From: Pseudomonas tritici
Lineage (GTDB): Bacteria > Pseudomonadota > Gammaproteobacteria > Pseudomonadales > Pseudomonadaceae
Length of the DNA stretch: 64,000 nucleotides
NCBI RefSeq assembly: GCF_014268275.3
Contig: NZ_CP077084.1
Location: 6,176,196-6,240,195 of the forward strand
Reading direction: 5' to 3'
Under the pieces are notes generated by a model that was given only the letters and a program-made list of their open reading frames with translations, had not been told where the DNA came from and ran no database searches. The translations under genes and the position numbers were made by a program. How positions within the stretch are numbered: the stretch's first letter is position 1; each line of letters opens with the position of its first letter. Shown here one piece after another: positions 51,379-62,079 of this stretch.

Positions 51379-51804
51379 TTACGCCCCATCACCGTGCAAG
51401 GTGGCGAGGACTTTACGAGCACCGCCATGATCACGGTGCTCGCCCAGATAAACACCTTGCCAGGTCCCTATCGCCAAGCGGCCGGCCTGCACCGGCAAAC
51501 TCAGCTGGCAGCCCAGGAGACTGGCCTTGAAATGCGCCGGCAGGTCATCCGGACCTTCGTCGTTGTGTTCGAACCCTGCACGCCCTTGCGGCACCAGCGA
51601 GTTGAAAAAACGTTCGAAGTCACGGCGAACCGCCGGGTCGGCATTCTCGTTGATGGTCAACGAGGCCGAGGTGTGCTGCAGCCACAAATGCAACAAGCCC
51701 ACGCGACAGGCCTTCAATTCAGGCAAGCCGGCCAGCAACTCATCGGTCACCAGGTGAAAGCCCCGGGGCTTGGCCCGCAGGGTAATCAAGGTCTGTTGCC
51801 ACAT
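51379..51804 (-). CDS. YjbQ/UPF0047 family protein
   Basis: A 141-residue protein with the family motifs [20 protein letters not shown] at the N-terminus, [20 protein letters not shown] near 38-57 and [19 protein letters not shown] at the C-terminus. Histidines in [17 protein letters not shown] and EHRDH form a probable metal site. E. coli YjbQ has weak thiamin phosphate synthase activity, but the in vivo role is unclear. The 208 bases upstream hold a TAGAAT -10 at 51829-51834. Confidence 0.9.
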   Translation of the reverse strand: MWQQTLITLRAKPRGFHLVTDELLAGLPELKACRVGLLHLWLQHTSASLTINENADPAVRRDFERFFNSLVPQGRAGFEHNDEGPDDLPAHFKASLLGCQLSLPVQAGRLAIGTWQGVYLGEHRDHGGARKVLATLHGDGA

Positions 51805-51828
51805 ACAGTTCTCCGCCCATCGGCGCGC

Positions 51829-51856
51829 ATTCTAGCGCGCTCTGGGAAAAAACAAA
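51829..51856 (-). promoter_or_regulatory. Possible promoter of the yjbQ-like gene
   Basis: On the minus strand TAGAAT (51829-51834) is preceded by TTTGTT (51851-51856) at 16 bases. The -10 matches five of six positions; the -35 is poor. It lies 25 bases before the start codon. Confidence 0.3.
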
Positions 51857-51973
51857 GTGCCGAATACGCCTACATGCCTGTAAGACATTGGCACGCTGAA
51901 AAGCGCCGTGTGCATCCCATCACAAACGCTGCTTAAAAACCGGTACAGCTTGGTATGACTGACAAACGCCAGG

Positions 51974-52010
51974 CAAAAAAATGCCCGGCAAGCCGGGCAT
52001 CTTTTTTTCG
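51974..52010. terminator. Terminator after amtB
   Basis: A perfect ATGCCCGGC...GCCGGGCAT-type stem is flanked by A7 on one side and T7 on the other. On the minus strand it ends the glnK-amtB transcript six bases after the amtB stop; it can work in both directions. Confidence 0.9.
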
Positions 52011-52015
52011 CGTAA

Positions 52016-53353
52016 TTACAAGTTGTAACCGCGCTCGTTGTGTTGCGCCAGGTCGAGGCCGACAGCCTCTTCCTCTTCGGTGACACGCAGGCCCATGACC
52101 ATGTCCAGCACCTTGAGGATGATGTAGGTCACGATAGCCGTGTAGATCACGGTGAAACCTACGCCTTTGCACTGGATCCAGACCTGTGCAGCCACGTCAG
52201 TCACAGTGCCGAAGCCGCCCAGTGCCGGGGCTGCAAACACACCGGTGAGGATCGCACCGACGATACCGCCGATACCGTGCACGCCGAACGCGTCCAGGGA
52301 GTCGTCGTAGCCCAGCTTGCGCTTAAGGCTGGTGGCGCAGAAGAAGCAGATCACACCGGCGACCAGACCGATCACCAGGGCGCCCATCGGGCCGACGGTG
52401 CCGGCAGCCGGGGTCACTGCAACCAAGCCAGCCACTACGCCCGAGGCGATACCCAGTGCGCTTGGCTTACCGTGAGTGATCCACTCAGCGAACATCCAGC
52501 CCAGCGCCGCAGCAGCGGTAGCGATCTGGGTAACCAGCATCGCCATGCCGGCGGTGCCGTTGGCGGCAGCAGCGGAACCGGCGTTGAAGCCGAACCAGCC
52601 CACCCACAGCATGGCCGCGCCGATCAGGGTGTAACCCAGGTTGTGCGGTGCCATTGGGGTGGTCGGGAAGCCTTTGCGCTTGCCGAGCACGATGCACGCT
52701 ACCAGGCCAGCCACACCGGCGTTGATGTGCACCACGGTGCCGCCAGCGAAGTCCAGCACGCCCCAGTCCCACAACAGGCCACCGTTACCGCTCCAGACCA
52801 TGTGCGCGATTGGCGCATAGACCAGGGTGAACCAGATAGCCATGAAGATCAGCATCGCGGAGAACTTCATGCGCTCGGCGAAGGCACCGACGATCAGCGC
52901 CGGGGTGATGATGGCGAAGGTCATCTGGAAGGTGATGAACACCGCTTCAGGGAACAGTGCCGCAGGCCCGGTGATGCTGGCCGGGGTAACGCCCGCCAGG
53001 AACGCCTTGCCCATGCCGCCGAAGAAGGAGTTGAAGTTGACGACGCCCTGCTCCATCCCAGTCGTATCAAACGCGATGCTGTAGCCGTAGACGACCCACA
53101 GGATGCTGATCAGGCCGGTGATAGCAAAGCACTGCATCATCACGGAAAGAATGTTTTTGGAGCGCACCATGCCGCCGTAGAACAGCGCCAGGCCGGGAAT
53201 GGTCATGAACAGCACCAGCGCGGTGGACGTGAGCATCCACGCGGTGTCGCCGGAATTGAGGACTGGAGCCGCCACTTCGTCTGCCGCCATGGCCAGGCTT
53301 GGCATTACGATGGACAACAGGGCTCCGAGCCCTGCGAATTTACGCAGAGTCAT
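52016..53353 (-). CDS. amtB: Ammonium transporter AmtB
   Basis: A 445-residue ammonium channel with a signal peptide (MTLRKFAGLGALLSIVMPSL, cleavage after AMA near 23) and eleven transmembrane helices. Family segments are SGDTAWMLTSTALVLFMTIP near 34, FFGGMGKAFL, DFAGGTVVHINAGVAGLVA near 193 with the pore histidine, and DDSLDAFGVHGIGGIVGAIL with the second pore histidine. The start fits the signal peptide; the frame is open 38 codons upstream into the glnK gap. It follows glnK by 34 bases and is blocked by GlnK when nitrogen is plentiful. Confidence 0.97.
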   Translation of the reverse strand: MTLRKFAGLGALLSIVMPSLAMAADEVAAPVLNSGDTAWMLTSTALVLFMTIPGLALFYGGMVRSKNILSVMMQCFAITGLISILWVVYGYSIAFDTTGMEQGVVNFNSFFGGMGKAFLAGVTPASITGPAALFPEAVFITFQMTFAIITPALIVGAFAERMKFSAMLIFMAIWFTLVYAPIAHMVWSGNGGLLWDWGVLDFAGGTVVHINAGVAGLVACIVLGKRKGFPTTPMAPHNLGYTLIGAAMLWVGWFGFNAGSAAAANGTAGMAMLVTQIATAAAALGWMFAEWITHGKPSALGIASGVVAGLVAVTPAAGTVGPMGALVIGLVAGVICFFCATSLKRKLGYDDSLDAFGVHGIGGIVGAILTGVFAAPALGGFGTVTDVAAQVWIQCKGVGFTVIYTAIVTYIILKVLDMVMGLRVTEEEEAVGLDLAQHNERGYNL

Positions 53354-53387
53354 ATTGTTTTCTCCTGGGGCGTTGGGGTTTGGCGGC

Positions 53388-54148
<761 letters not shown>

Positions 54149-54409
54149 ATGCTCGCGCCCAAAGACCTCCTCGACGCCCTGAGCGGCCACGCCTCCCGCC
54201 TGTTCAACGGTGATACCCCGCTGCCTCGCAATGAGATCGAAAGCCAATTCAAGGCATTGCTGCAAAGCGGCTTCAGCAAACTTGATCTGGTCAGCCGGGA
54301 AGAGTTCGATAGCCAGATGGTGGTGCTTGCCCGCACGCGTGCGCGATTGGAGACCCTGGAGGCTAAAGTCGCGGAGTTGGAAGCACGGTTGACGCCAGCG
54401 GGCGATTAA
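54149..54409 (+). CDS. ubiK: Ubiquinone biosynthesis accessory factor UbiK (BMFP family)
   Basis: An 86-residue protein: an N-terminal amphipathic region (MLAPKDLLDALSGHASRLF), then QFKALLQSGFSKLDLVSREE and a C-terminal coiled coil (QMVVLARTRARLETLEAKVA). It matches the YqiC/BMFP family renamed UbiK, which works with UbiJ in the soluble Coq complex in ubiquinone synthesis. No clear Shine-Dalgarno precedes the ATG. An MFS gene now lies between it and yifB. Confidence 0.9.
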   Translation: MLAPKDLLDALSGHASRLFNGDTPLPRNEIESQFKALLQSGFSKLDLVSREEFDSQMVVLARTRARLETLEAKVAELEARLTPAGD

Positions 54410-54426
54410 CCGGCATCAAACCCTCC

Positions 54427-55707
54427 ATGTGGGGCTTGCCCGCCCTTGACCGGCGCCTGCTGAAAATACAATTCAGCTTTTTGCTGGTGGTGCTGGGTGG
54501 ACGCTGCAACCAGCTGGCTGTAGCGTGGTGGGCCTTGCAGGAAACCGGTTCCGCCCTCGCCTTCGCCAACATGATCGCCTGTTCAATCGCGGCGGAAGTG
54601 CTCGCCCGGCCACTGCTGGGATGGCTGGGTGACAAGTACAACAAGATTCTGATCCTCAAGCTGGCCTCCCTGACAAGCGTGCTGACCGCGTTGCTGATGG
54701 TTGTGCTGTCCGCTACGCAGTTGTTCAACCCGTGGAGTGTCGGCGCCCTGATGCTGGTCGGCAGTGCCGTCGCCGGCGTGCGCGACCCGCTGCAATCGTC
54801 GATTATTCCGTTGTTCGCAGGCGCCGATCAGGTCTCACTCGCCGTTCGCACCAAAAGCATGCTGTCGTCCATTGCCAACTTGCTTGGCCCCGTCATTGCC
54901 AGCGCGCTGATTTTCGGTTTTGGAACCACGCTGACTTTTACCGTCGACTGTTTTGCGATGCTGGGAGCGGCACTGTTGGTTGCAACGGTCCCAAGCCAGC
55001 TCGGCGCCAGTGCTCCGGATGAACAAGCGCCAACCTCCAACGGCTTCAGAATGATTTATTCGGGATTCAAGGCGGTCTATGGCGTGAAAGTCGAGTTCTA
55101 CCTCGCCCTCGTGGCGATGCTCGTCAATTTTGCCCTCTTTCCGTTCTTTACCATCCTGCTGCCGTTGTATGTGAAGACGGTTATCCAGTACCCGGTGACC
55201 TACCTCGGCCTGCTGGATGCGTGTTTCGGCCTGGGCATTTTGGCGGGCAGCTACAAGATCGTCGGCTGGCTGGGCGAGCGTGTGCCCCGTGACCTCTGTG
55301 TCGCTGCGGGGTTTGCACTGTTGGGGGGCAATATGTGGCTGGCCGGTACGCTCTCGTCGATGTTCGTGGTACCGCTGGCGTTTTTCTGCGGCGGGGTCGG
55401 GCTGATGCTGATCAACATTCCGACCTCTGCCGTCAGGTTGCTGGCGACACCCAAGCAGCATCGCAATCGGATCTTTGCCACCGTGTCCTTCCTCTCCGCA
55501 GCCGCCAGCCCGCTGGGCAGTTTTGCCATGAACGGCCTGATCGCTCACCTCGGTGTCGCACTGACCATCACGTCACTGGGTGCGATGGTGCTGGGGTTAT
55601 CGCTGCTGGTGTTCCTGATTCCCGATTTCCGCACCTTCATGCGCTCCCCCGACACACAACTCAGCAATGCTTATCTGGATAAATATCCCGACGCCTTTGC
55701 GCGTTGA
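54427..55707 (+). CDS. MFS transporter, probable insertion between ubiK and yifB
   Basis: A 426-residue protein of the major facilitator superfamily (MFS_3/TMS1-like) with about 12 hydrophobic helices. The loop motif LLGWLGDKYNKI near 60-71 corresponds to the family DRxGRR-type signature, and RDPLQSSIIPLFAG is near 120. Substrate unknown. The ATG has no ribosome site and falls within ATGTGGGGCTTGCCCGCC, which looks like a REP remnant; a start at a later TTG (LDRRLLK) is possible. Codon use seems less GC-biased than that of its neighbours. Confidence 0.78.
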   Translation: MWGLPALDRRLLKIQFSFLLVVLGGRCNQLAVAWWALQETGSALAFANMIACSIAAEVLARPLLGWLGDKYNKILILKLASLTSVLTALLMVVLSATQLFNPWSVGALMLVGSAVAGVRDPLQSSIIPLFAGADQVSLAVRTKSMLSSIANLLGPVIASALIFGFGTTLTFTVDCFAMLGAALLVATVPSQLGASAPDEQAPTSNGFRMIYSGFKAVYGVKVEFYLALVAMLVNFALFPFFTILLPLYVKTVIQYPVTYLGLLDACFGLGILAGSYKIVGWLGERVPRDLCVAAGFALLGGNMWLAGTLSSMFVVPLAFFCGGVGLMLINIPTSAVRLLATPKQHRNRIFATVSFLSAAASPLGSFAMNGLIAHLGVALTITSLGAMVLGLSLLVFLIPDFRTFMRSPDTQLSNAYLDKYPDAFAR

Positions 55708-55799
55708 TACGTCCTGTAAAAGTCTGATCCCTTACCCCCGCCATCCCTCGTCTACCCTTGAAAAACCGCAGGAAGCGGCCTCCCATTCAAGGAACGAGC

Positions 55800-57296
55800 A
55801 TGTCCCTCGCGATCGTCCACAGCCGCGCCCAGATCGGCGTCGAAGCCCCCGCCGTCACCGTTGAAGTGCATATGGCCAATGGTTTGCCGTCCCTGACGCT
55901 GGTGGGCCTGCCGGAAACGGCGGTCAAGGAAAGCAAGGACCGCGTGCGCAGCGCCATCCTCAACTCCGCCCTGCAATACCCGGCCCGGCGCATCACCCTC
56001 AACCTCGCGCCCGCCGACCTGCCCAAGGACGGCGGGCGCTTTGATCTGGCGATTGCCTTGGGCATCCTGGCGGCCAGTGTGCAGGTGCCGGCGTTGATGT
56101 TGGATGATGTGGAATGCCTGGGCGAGTTGGCGCTGTCCGGTGAAGTCCGGGCCGTGAAAGGCGTGTTGCCGGCGGCGCTCGCGGCGCGCAAGGCCGGGCG
56201 TACCGTGATAGTGCCCAGGGCGAATGCCGAAGAGGCGTGCCTGGCGTCGGGGTTGAAAGTGATCGCAGTGGATCACTTGCTTCAGGTGGTTGCGCACCTG
56301 AATGGGCACCAGCCGATTGAGCCGTACAAGTCCGACGGATTGCTGTATTTGAATAAGCCTTACCCGGACCTGAGTGAAGTACAGGGCCAGTTGGCGGCCA
56401 AGCGGGCGTTACTGATAGCGGCGGCGGGGGCGCATAACCTGCTGTTCAGCGGTCCGCCTGGTACCGGTAAAACGTTGCTCGCCAGTCGCCTTCCAGGGTT
56501 GCTGCCGCCCTTGAGTGAGCAGGAAGCCTTGGAGGTGGCAGCGATTCAATCCGTGGTCAGCCTGGCCCCGCTGAGTCATTGGCCGCATCGGCCATTTCGC
56601 CAGCCCCATCACTCGGCTTCAGGCCCGGCGTTGGTGGGCGGCGGGTCGAAGCCGCAACCGGGGGAGATCACCCTGGCTCACCACGGGGTGCTGTTCCTGG
56701 ACGAGTTGCCGGAGTTTGATCGCAAGGTGCTGGAGGTGCTGCGAGAGCCATTGGAGTCTGGCCATATCGTGATTTCCCGCGCTCGCGACCGCGTGAGTTT
56801 CCCGGCGCGTTTTCAACTTGTGGCCGCCATGAACCCCTGCCCTTGCGGCTACTTGGGCGAACCCAGCGGGCGTTGTCGTTGTACGCCGGAGCAGATTCAA
56901 CGCTACCGCAACAAACTCTCCGGGCCATTGCTGGATCGGATTGACTTGCACCTGACGGTGGCACGGGAAACGACTGCGCTGAACCCAATCCACCAAGCTG
57001 GCGACACAACGGCTCATGCATCGGCGCGGGTCGCCCAGGCCCGAGAGCATCAGCAAAAACGCCAGGGGTGTGCCAACGCGTTTCTTGATCTGCCTGGGCT
57101 ACGCAAGCATTGCAAGCTGACCAAGGTCGATGAGGGCTGGCTGGAGACCGCCTGCGAACGACTGACACTCTCGCTGCGCGCGGCCCACCGGCTGTTGAAG
57201 GTTGCGCGCACGTTGGCCGACATCGAACAGACCGACGCCATTTCCCGCGATCATCTGAAAGAAGCCCTGCAATACCGGCCGGCAGCGATCACTTGA
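55800..57296 (+). CDS. yifB: YifB/ComM family AAA+ ATPase (Mg chelatase-like)
   Basis: A 498-residue protein. The N-terminal ChlI-like domain starts SLAIVHSRAQIGVEAPAVTV. The AAA+ core has GPPGTGKTLLASRLPG (Walker A near 223) and GVLFLDELPEF (Walker B near 300), followed by the MgChl C-terminal region with ALNPCPCGYLGEP-type cysteines. The ComM orthologue in Vibrio acts as a helicase for branch migration during natural transformation. AAGGAA precedes the ATG; an upstream extension of 14 codons lacks similarity. It stands before a REP element. Confidence 0.94.
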   Translation: MSLAIVHSRAQIGVEAPAVTVEVHMANGLPSLTLVGLPETAVKESKDRVRSAILNSALQYPARRITLNLAPADLPKDGGRFDLAIALGILAASVQVPALMLDDVECLGELALSGEVRAVKGVLPAALAARKAGRTVIVPRANAEEACLASGLKVIAVDHLLQVVAHLNGHQPIEPYKSDGLLYLNKPYPDLSEVQGQLAAKRALLIAAAGAHNLLFSGPPGTGKTLLASRLPGLLPPLSEQEALEVAAIQSVVSLAPLSHWPHRPFRQPHHSASGPALVGGGSKPQPGEITLAHHGVLFLDELPEFDRKVLEVLREPLESGHIVISRARDRVSFPARFQLVAAMNPCPCGYLGEPSGRCRCTPEQIQRYRNKLSGPLLDRIDLHLTVARETTALNPIHQAGDTTAHASARVAQAREHQQKRQGCANAFLDLPGLRKHCKLTKVDEGWLETACERLTLSLRAAHRLLKVARTLADIEQTDAISRDHLKEALQYRPAAIT

Positions 57297-57315
57297 GCCT
57301 GGCACAGTGCCAAAA

Positions 57316-57402
57316 TGTGGGCGCTGGCTTGCCTGCGTTAACATCACCTCGGTACATCCGAAAACCAGAGGTGCCTGCATCGCGGGCAAGCCCGGCTCCC
57401 AC
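57316..57402. repeat. REP-type palindrome between yifB and a chemoreceptor gene
   Basis: TGTGGGCGCTGGCTTGCCTG and CGGGCAAGCCCGGCTCCCACA form imperfect outer arms. Inside, CACCTC (57344) and GAGGTG (57368) pair as a second stem. It is a diverged copy of the family at 13964 and 26136, again between convergent genes. Confidence 0.8.
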
Positions 57403-57435
57403 ACGAGCCAGGTCCCACAATTGACCTGCGGAGTT

Positions 57436-59412
57436 TCAGCGGAACCGATCCACCTCATGCCGCAAACCCGCCGCCAGCGTCTCCAGTTCCTTGGCGGTAA
57501 TTGCCAGGTTCGACACCACTTCACGCTGCTCGCTGTTGGCCAGCGCAATGCTTTGCAAGTTGCTGCTAAGCAAGGTCGCGGTGCTGCTCTGTTCCTGGGT
57601 GGCCGTGGTGATCGCAGCGAACTGCTCACCGGCCGAGCGGCTTTGCTCATCGATACGCGCCAGGGCCGAAGCCACGTCGGCGTTACGCGACAGACCTTCC
57701 TGCATCAGCACGTTACCGTGCTCCATGGTGCTGATGGCATTGCCGGTTTCTTGCTGGATACTTTGGATCATCCCAGAGATTTCGTCCGTAGCCTCTCGGG
57801 TGCGCGACGCCAGGTTGCGTACTTCATCGGCGACCACGGCAAAACCACGCCCTTGCTCACCGGCCCGTGCGGCCTCGATAGCCGCGTTGAGTGCCAGCAG
57901 GTTGGTCTGATCGGCGATCGACGTAATCACCCCGACGATCCCCCCAATTTCCTGGGAGCGCTGGCCCAGGGTGTTGATCACCGTGGCCGTGCTGTTGAGG
58001 GCCGTGGCGATGTGCTCCAGGGACGACGACGCCTCTTGCATCGAGTTACGGCCGATGCGGGTTTGCTGAGCGTTTTCCTGGGCCAGGCGCTCGGTGGCAC
58101 CCATGTTGTCAGCGATGTTCAGCGAGGTGGCGCTGAACTCTTCTACCGCGCCGGCCATGCTGGTGATCTCGCCGGACTGCTGCTCCATGCCTTCATAGGC
58201 ACCACCGGACAAACCGGACAACGCCTGGGCGCGGCTGTTGACCTCTCCAGCGGCGTTACGGATGTGCGAGACCATGGTCGACAGCGCTTCACCCATCTGG
58301 TTGAAACTGCGCGCCAGCTGGCCGATTTCATCATGGCTGGACACATTCAGGCGTGCGCTCAAATCACCCGCGCCCAAGGCTTCGGCCTGGCGCACCAAGT
58401 CGCCCAGTGGCGCCAGTTTGCTGCGCAGCAGCCAGACGGTTGCACCCACTGCCAGCAGCATCGCCAGCACGCTGCCAATCACCAGCCGGATGCCGACATC
58501 CCACGTCACCGAGCGAATCTCCGCTTTGGGCATGCTCGCAATCACGGCCCACGGCCCGCCTTCGAAGGGTACCGACACGCTGTAGAAGTCTTCATTTTTG
58601 TCAGCCCAAAAACGGCCAACACTGGGCGCCTTAGCCAGGTCCAACATAACGGGCACCGCTTGATCCGGCGCCTGCACGCCAGCCGGCGGCACCAACCAGC
58701 GCTTCTGCTCATCCAGCAACGCCAGGGAACCGGTCTTACCGATACGGAAGCGTTTGAGGTTCTCGAACTGCGCGTTCTGGGCGTCAGTATAGTCAAAGCC
58801 GATGAACAGCACCGCGATGACTTTGCCGCTGGTGTCGCGCACCGGGCTGTATTGCGTCATGTAGGAACGATCGAACAACACCGCTCGGCCGATGTAGGTC
58901 TGGCCACTGGATACACGCGGATAGGCCGGCCCATTGCGGTCAAGCACAGTGCCAATAGCGCGATTGCCATCCTGCTTGGTCAGGGAAGTGCTGACACGGA
59001 TGAAGTCGTCGCCGCTGCGCACAAATACCGTGGCCACGCCACCGGACATCTGCTTGAACTCGTCCACTTCCTGGAAGTTGTTGTTCAGGAGATCGCTGCC
59101 CAGGAAGAGGCTCGGGGTCTGTACGCCGGCGACCGCGACTGGTTGATCGGCCCGTACGCTCAAGCCGGCACTGAAGCGCTTCTCGAACAGCCCGGTCAGG
59201 CGCTCGGTGCTCTCACGCAGCGTGCTGTGGAACGTGTTGAGTTGGTCGGCGAGCAGCCGCGCTTCACTGGCCAGGTGTTCCTCGCGGGTATCGAGGTTGG
59301 CTGAGTCGAGGGAGCGCAGGGCAAAGACAGTGCTGCCACCAATGGCGACAGCCAGAATCAAGGCTAAAGCGATACCTAACTGTGAGGCTATCCGGGCGCG
59401 AGGTTGAGACAT
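57436..59412 (-). CDS. Methyl-accepting chemotaxis protein with periplasmic Cache domain
   Basis: A 658-residue chemoreceptor. Transmembrane helix 1 (about 12-33) and helix 2 (about 310-332, [20 protein letters not shown]) bracket a large sensor of about 280 residues, which resembles the Cache_3-Cache_2 type ([32 protein letters not shown]). A HAMP linker and the cytoplasmic signalling domain follow, with the tip [21 protein letters not shown] and [18 protein letters not shown]. Glutamate/glutamine methylation sites are expected around the tip helices. The ligand is unknown. No CheR-docking pentapeptide is at the C-terminus. Confidence 0.93.
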   Translation of the reverse strand: MSQPRARIASQLGIALALILAVAIGGSTVFALRSLDSANLDTREEHLASEARLLADQLNTFHSTLRESTERLTGLFEKRFSAGLSVRADQPVAVAGVQTPSLFLGSDLLNNNFQEVDEFKQMSGGVATVFVRSGDDFIRVSTSLTKQDGNRAIGTVLDRNGPAYPRVSSGQTYIGRAVLFDRSYMTQYSPVRDTSGKVIAVLFIGFDYTDAQNAQFENLKRFRIGKTGSLALLDEQKRWLVPPAGVQAPDQAVPVMLDLAKAPSVGRFWADKNEDFYSVSVPFEGGPWAVIASMPKAEIRSVTWDVGIRLVIGSVLAMLLAVGATVWLLRSKLAPLGDLVRQAEALGAGDLSARLNVSSHDEIGQLARSFNQMGEALSTMVSHIRNAAGEVNSRAQALSGLSGGAYEGMEQQSGEITSMAGAVEEFSATSLNIADNMGATERLAQENAQQTRIGRNSMQEASSSLEHIATALNSTATVINTLGQRSQEIGGIVGVITSIADQTNLLALNAAIEAARAGEQGRGFAVVADEVRNLASRTREATDEISGMIQSIQQETGNAISTMEHGNVLMQEGLSRNADVASALARIDEQSRSAGEQFAAITTATQEQSSTATLLSSNLQSIALANSEQREVVSNLAITAKELETLAAGLRHEVDRFR

Positions 59413-59588
59413 GAAGGCTCCTGGCCGAGGCCAGGATCATCCTGATCTCATAGCGCTGCTCGGCAAATTATCTGGTGGGGAACGTTGTGCACGAAGTTTC
59501 CAACACACCTACTTCGGCAGGTCGAGACAATACTTGAGCGATCTACAGGGGTATCGCGCAAACGATTGCACGAACGGTTTGCCATCCC

Positions 59589-60509
59589 TCAATCGAGGCA
59601 TTCGACCCGGGGCAACTCCATCGCCTTGACTTCCGCCTGCAGAAACTCCGCCAAGCGCCGCAAACGCTCGCCACCGGGACGGGTTTTCGGCCACACCAGG
59701 TAGTAATTTTCGCCACTGGCCACGGCGGTTGGCCAGGGCAAACTCAACCGCCCCTGGGCCACGTCTTCGGCCACCATCAGCAAGTCGCCCATCGACACAC
59801 CATAACCCCGTGCGGCGGCGATCATGCCCAGCTCGAGGGTATCGAATACCTGGCCGCCCTTGAGCGACACTTCGGATGACAACCTCATGCGCTCCAACCA
59901 GTAACGCCAGTCACGACGATCTGGCGTCGGATGCAGCAGCTCGGTGGCTGCCAGCCGTGCCACATCCCAAGGGCCGTCGTTCAGCAGGTTGGGGGCGCCG
60001 ACCGGTATCAGCATTTCGGCAAACAGGTAACACGCCTCCCAATCTGCCGGGAAGTGGCCATTACTCAGCAATACCGCGCAATCGAACGGCTCCTGATTGA
60101 AATCCACTTCGTCGATGTTCATCCAGGCGCTGGTCAATTGCACTTCGTTGCCCGGCTGCAATGCGCGGAAGCGACTGAGCCGCGCCAACAGCCAACGCAT
60201 GGTCAGGGTCGACGGTGCCTTCATGCGCAGGATGTCATCTTCGGCGTTCAGGGTATGGCAGGCCCGTTCCAGCGCGGCGAAACCTTCTCGGACACCGGGC
60301 AATAGCAGGCGCGCGGCTTCGGTGAGTTGCAAGGTGCGCCCACTGCGCTGGAACAGGCGGCAGGCGAAATGCTCTTCTAATGTGCGGATATGTCGGCTCA
60401 CTGCACTTTGCGTAATCGAAAGCTCCTCTGCCGCGCGGGTAAAGGAGTTGTGCCGGGACGCGGCTTCAAATGCGCGCAACGCATAAAGCGGAGGAAGACG
60501 ACGCGACAT
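59589..60509 (-). CDS. LysR-family transcriptional regulator (GcvA-like)
   Basis: A 306-residue LysR regulator: N-terminal helix-turn-helix (LYALRAFEAASRHNSFTRAA, EELSITQSAVSRHIRTLEEH, residues 7-46) and a substrate-binding domain of the GcvA type (LSRFRALQPGNEVQLTSA near 110, DCAVLLSNGHFPADWEA). The start MSRRLPPLY follows GGAGG; the open frame extends 35 codons upstream without similarity. It is divergent from a MATE efflux gene over 143 bases, so it may regulate that pump. The effector is unknown. Confidence 0.9.
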   Translation of the reverse strand: MSRRLPPLYALRAFEAASRHNSFTRAAEELSITQSAVSRHIRTLEEHFACRLFQRSGRTLQLTEAARLLLPGVREGFAALERACHTLNAEDDILRMKAPSTLTMRWLLARLSRFRALQPGNEVQLTSAWMNIDEVDFNQEPFDCAVLLSNGHFPADWEACYLFAEMLIPVGAPNLLNDGPWDVARLAATELLHPTPDRRDWRYWLERMRLSSEVSLKGGQVFDTLELGMIAAARGYGVSMGDLLMVAEDVAQGRLSLPWPTAVASGENYYLVWPKTRPGGERLRRLAEFLQAEVKAMELPRVECLD

Positions 60510-60652
60510 ATGGAAACCTCCTACAGAACAATGCAGCACCCTACCATGAGTTTTAGTCATGCGAACGATCGCATTTATCCCTTTGTGCAACGGTCGGAGA
60601 GCGCCGAGAATCAACCCTTCCCCACCCCTCTGACTTTTCGAGCGTGATGATC

Positions 60653-62050
60653 ATGCAGCATCCGGCACGTACCGAACTCTGGGCCATTCTGCGGCTGTCA
60701 GGGCCGTTGATTGCCTCACAGTTGGCGCACATGCTGATGGTGCTGACCGACACCCTGATGATGGCCCGCCTGAGCCCCGAAGCCCTGGCCGGTGGCGGCC
60801 TGGGTGCGGCGAGCTATTCGTTCGTGTCGATTTTCTGCATCGGCGTGATCGCCGCCGTGGGTACGCTGGTGGCTATTCGTCACGGCGCGGGCGATATCGA
60901 AGGCGCCACTCGGCTGACCCAGGCCGGGCTATGGCTGGCTTGGCTGATGGCTTTGGCGGCCGGCCTGTTGCTGTGGAACCTCAAACCGCTGTTGCTATTG
61001 TTTGGCCAGACCGAAACCAATGTGCACTCCGCCGGGCAATTCCTGACGATTTTGCCGTTCGCCCTGCCCGGCTTCCTGAGCTTCATGGCCCTGCGCGGCT
61101 TCACCAGCGCGATAGGCAAGGCGACGCCGGTAATGGTGATCAGCCTCGGCGGTGCGGTGGCCAACTACCTGCTCAACCACGCGCTGATCGAAGGCATGTT
61201 TGGCCTGCCGAAGCTCGGCCTGATGGGCATCGGGCTGGTCACGGCCATCGTCGCCAACGGGATGGCACTGGCGTTGATGTGGTACATCTCCCACAACCGC
61301 ACCTACGCGGCGTACCCGCTGAGCAACGGCCTGCTACGTCTCAACACCCGATACCTGCGCGAATTGTGGCGCCTGGGCCTGCCGATTGGGGGCACCTACG
61401 CGGTGGAAGTCGGGCTGTTTGCCTTTGCGGCGCTGTGCATGGGCACCATGGGCAGCACGCAATTGGCAGCGCATCAGATCGCGCTGCAGATCGTCTCGGT
61501 GGCGTTCATGGTGCCGGCGGGGATGTCCTACGCGATCACCATGCGCATCGGCCAGCACTACGGTGCCGGTCAGTTGTTGCAGGCGCGTATGGCCGGTCGC
61601 GTCGGGATCAGCTTTGGTGCTGCCGTGATGTTGGGATTTGCGCTGGTGTTCTGGCTATTCTCCGACCCGCTGATCGGGCTGTTCCTCGACCATAACGACC
61701 CGGCGTTTCACGACGTGATCGTGCTGGCCGTCAGCCTGTTGGCCGTCGCGGCCTGGTTCGAGTTGTTCGATGGCGTACAAACCATCGCCATGGGCTGTAT
61801 CCGCGGGTTGAAAGATGCCAAGACCACCTTCCTGGTCGGCCTAGGCTGCTACTGGCTGATCGGTGCGCCTTCGGCCTGGCTGATGGCCTTCACCCTGGGC
61901 TGGGGGCCGACCGGCGTGTGGTGGGGTTTGGCGCTGGGCCTGGCGTGTGCGGCGGTCAGCCTGACATGGGCGTTTGAAGTGAAGATGAAGCGGATGATTC
62001 GGCGGGAGCCGGAGGTTCGCACTGGATTCCAGGCGATGCAGCCTGACTAG
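60653..62050 (+). CDS. MATE-family multidrug efflux transporter (NorM/PmpM-like)
   Basis: A 465-residue MATE antiporter with 12 hydrophobic helices. Family segments are SGPLIASQLAHMLMVLTDTL near 15-35, GGLGAASYSFVSIF near 50, FMALRGFTSAIGKATPVMVI near 145 and PIGGTYAVEVGLFAFAALCM near 245. NorM/PmpM-type pumps export cationic drugs against sodium or protons. The frame begins at GTG (60644); ATGs at 60647 and 60653 are alternatives. I chose 60653 (MQHPARTELW) because the GAG-type ribosome site is best spaced. Divergent from the LysR gene. Confidence 0.93.
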   Translation: MQHPARTELWAILRLSGPLIASQLAHMLMVLTDTLMMARLSPEALAGGGLGAASYSFVSIFCIGVIAAVGTLVAIRHGAGDIEGATRLTQAGLWLAWLMALAAGLLLWNLKPLLLLFGQTETNVHSAGQFLTILPFALPGFLSFMALRGFTSAIGKATPVMVISLGGAVANYLLNHALIEGMFGLPKLGLMGIGLVTAIVANGMALALMWYISHNRTYAAYPLSNGLLRLNTRYLRELWRLGLPIGGTYAVEVGLFAFAALCMGTMGSTQLAAHQIALQIVSVAFMVPAGMSYAITMRIGQHYGAGQLLQARMAGRVGISFGAAVMLGFALVFWLFSDPLIGLFLDHNDPAFHDVIVLAVSLLAVAAWFELFDGVQTIAMGCIRGLKDAKTTFLVGLGCYWLIGAPSAWLMAFTLGWGPTGVWWGLALGLACAAVSLTWAFEVKMKRMIRREPEVRTGFQAMQPD

Positions 62051-62079
62051 AAATCCCACATTTGGATTGGGTTTACCGC

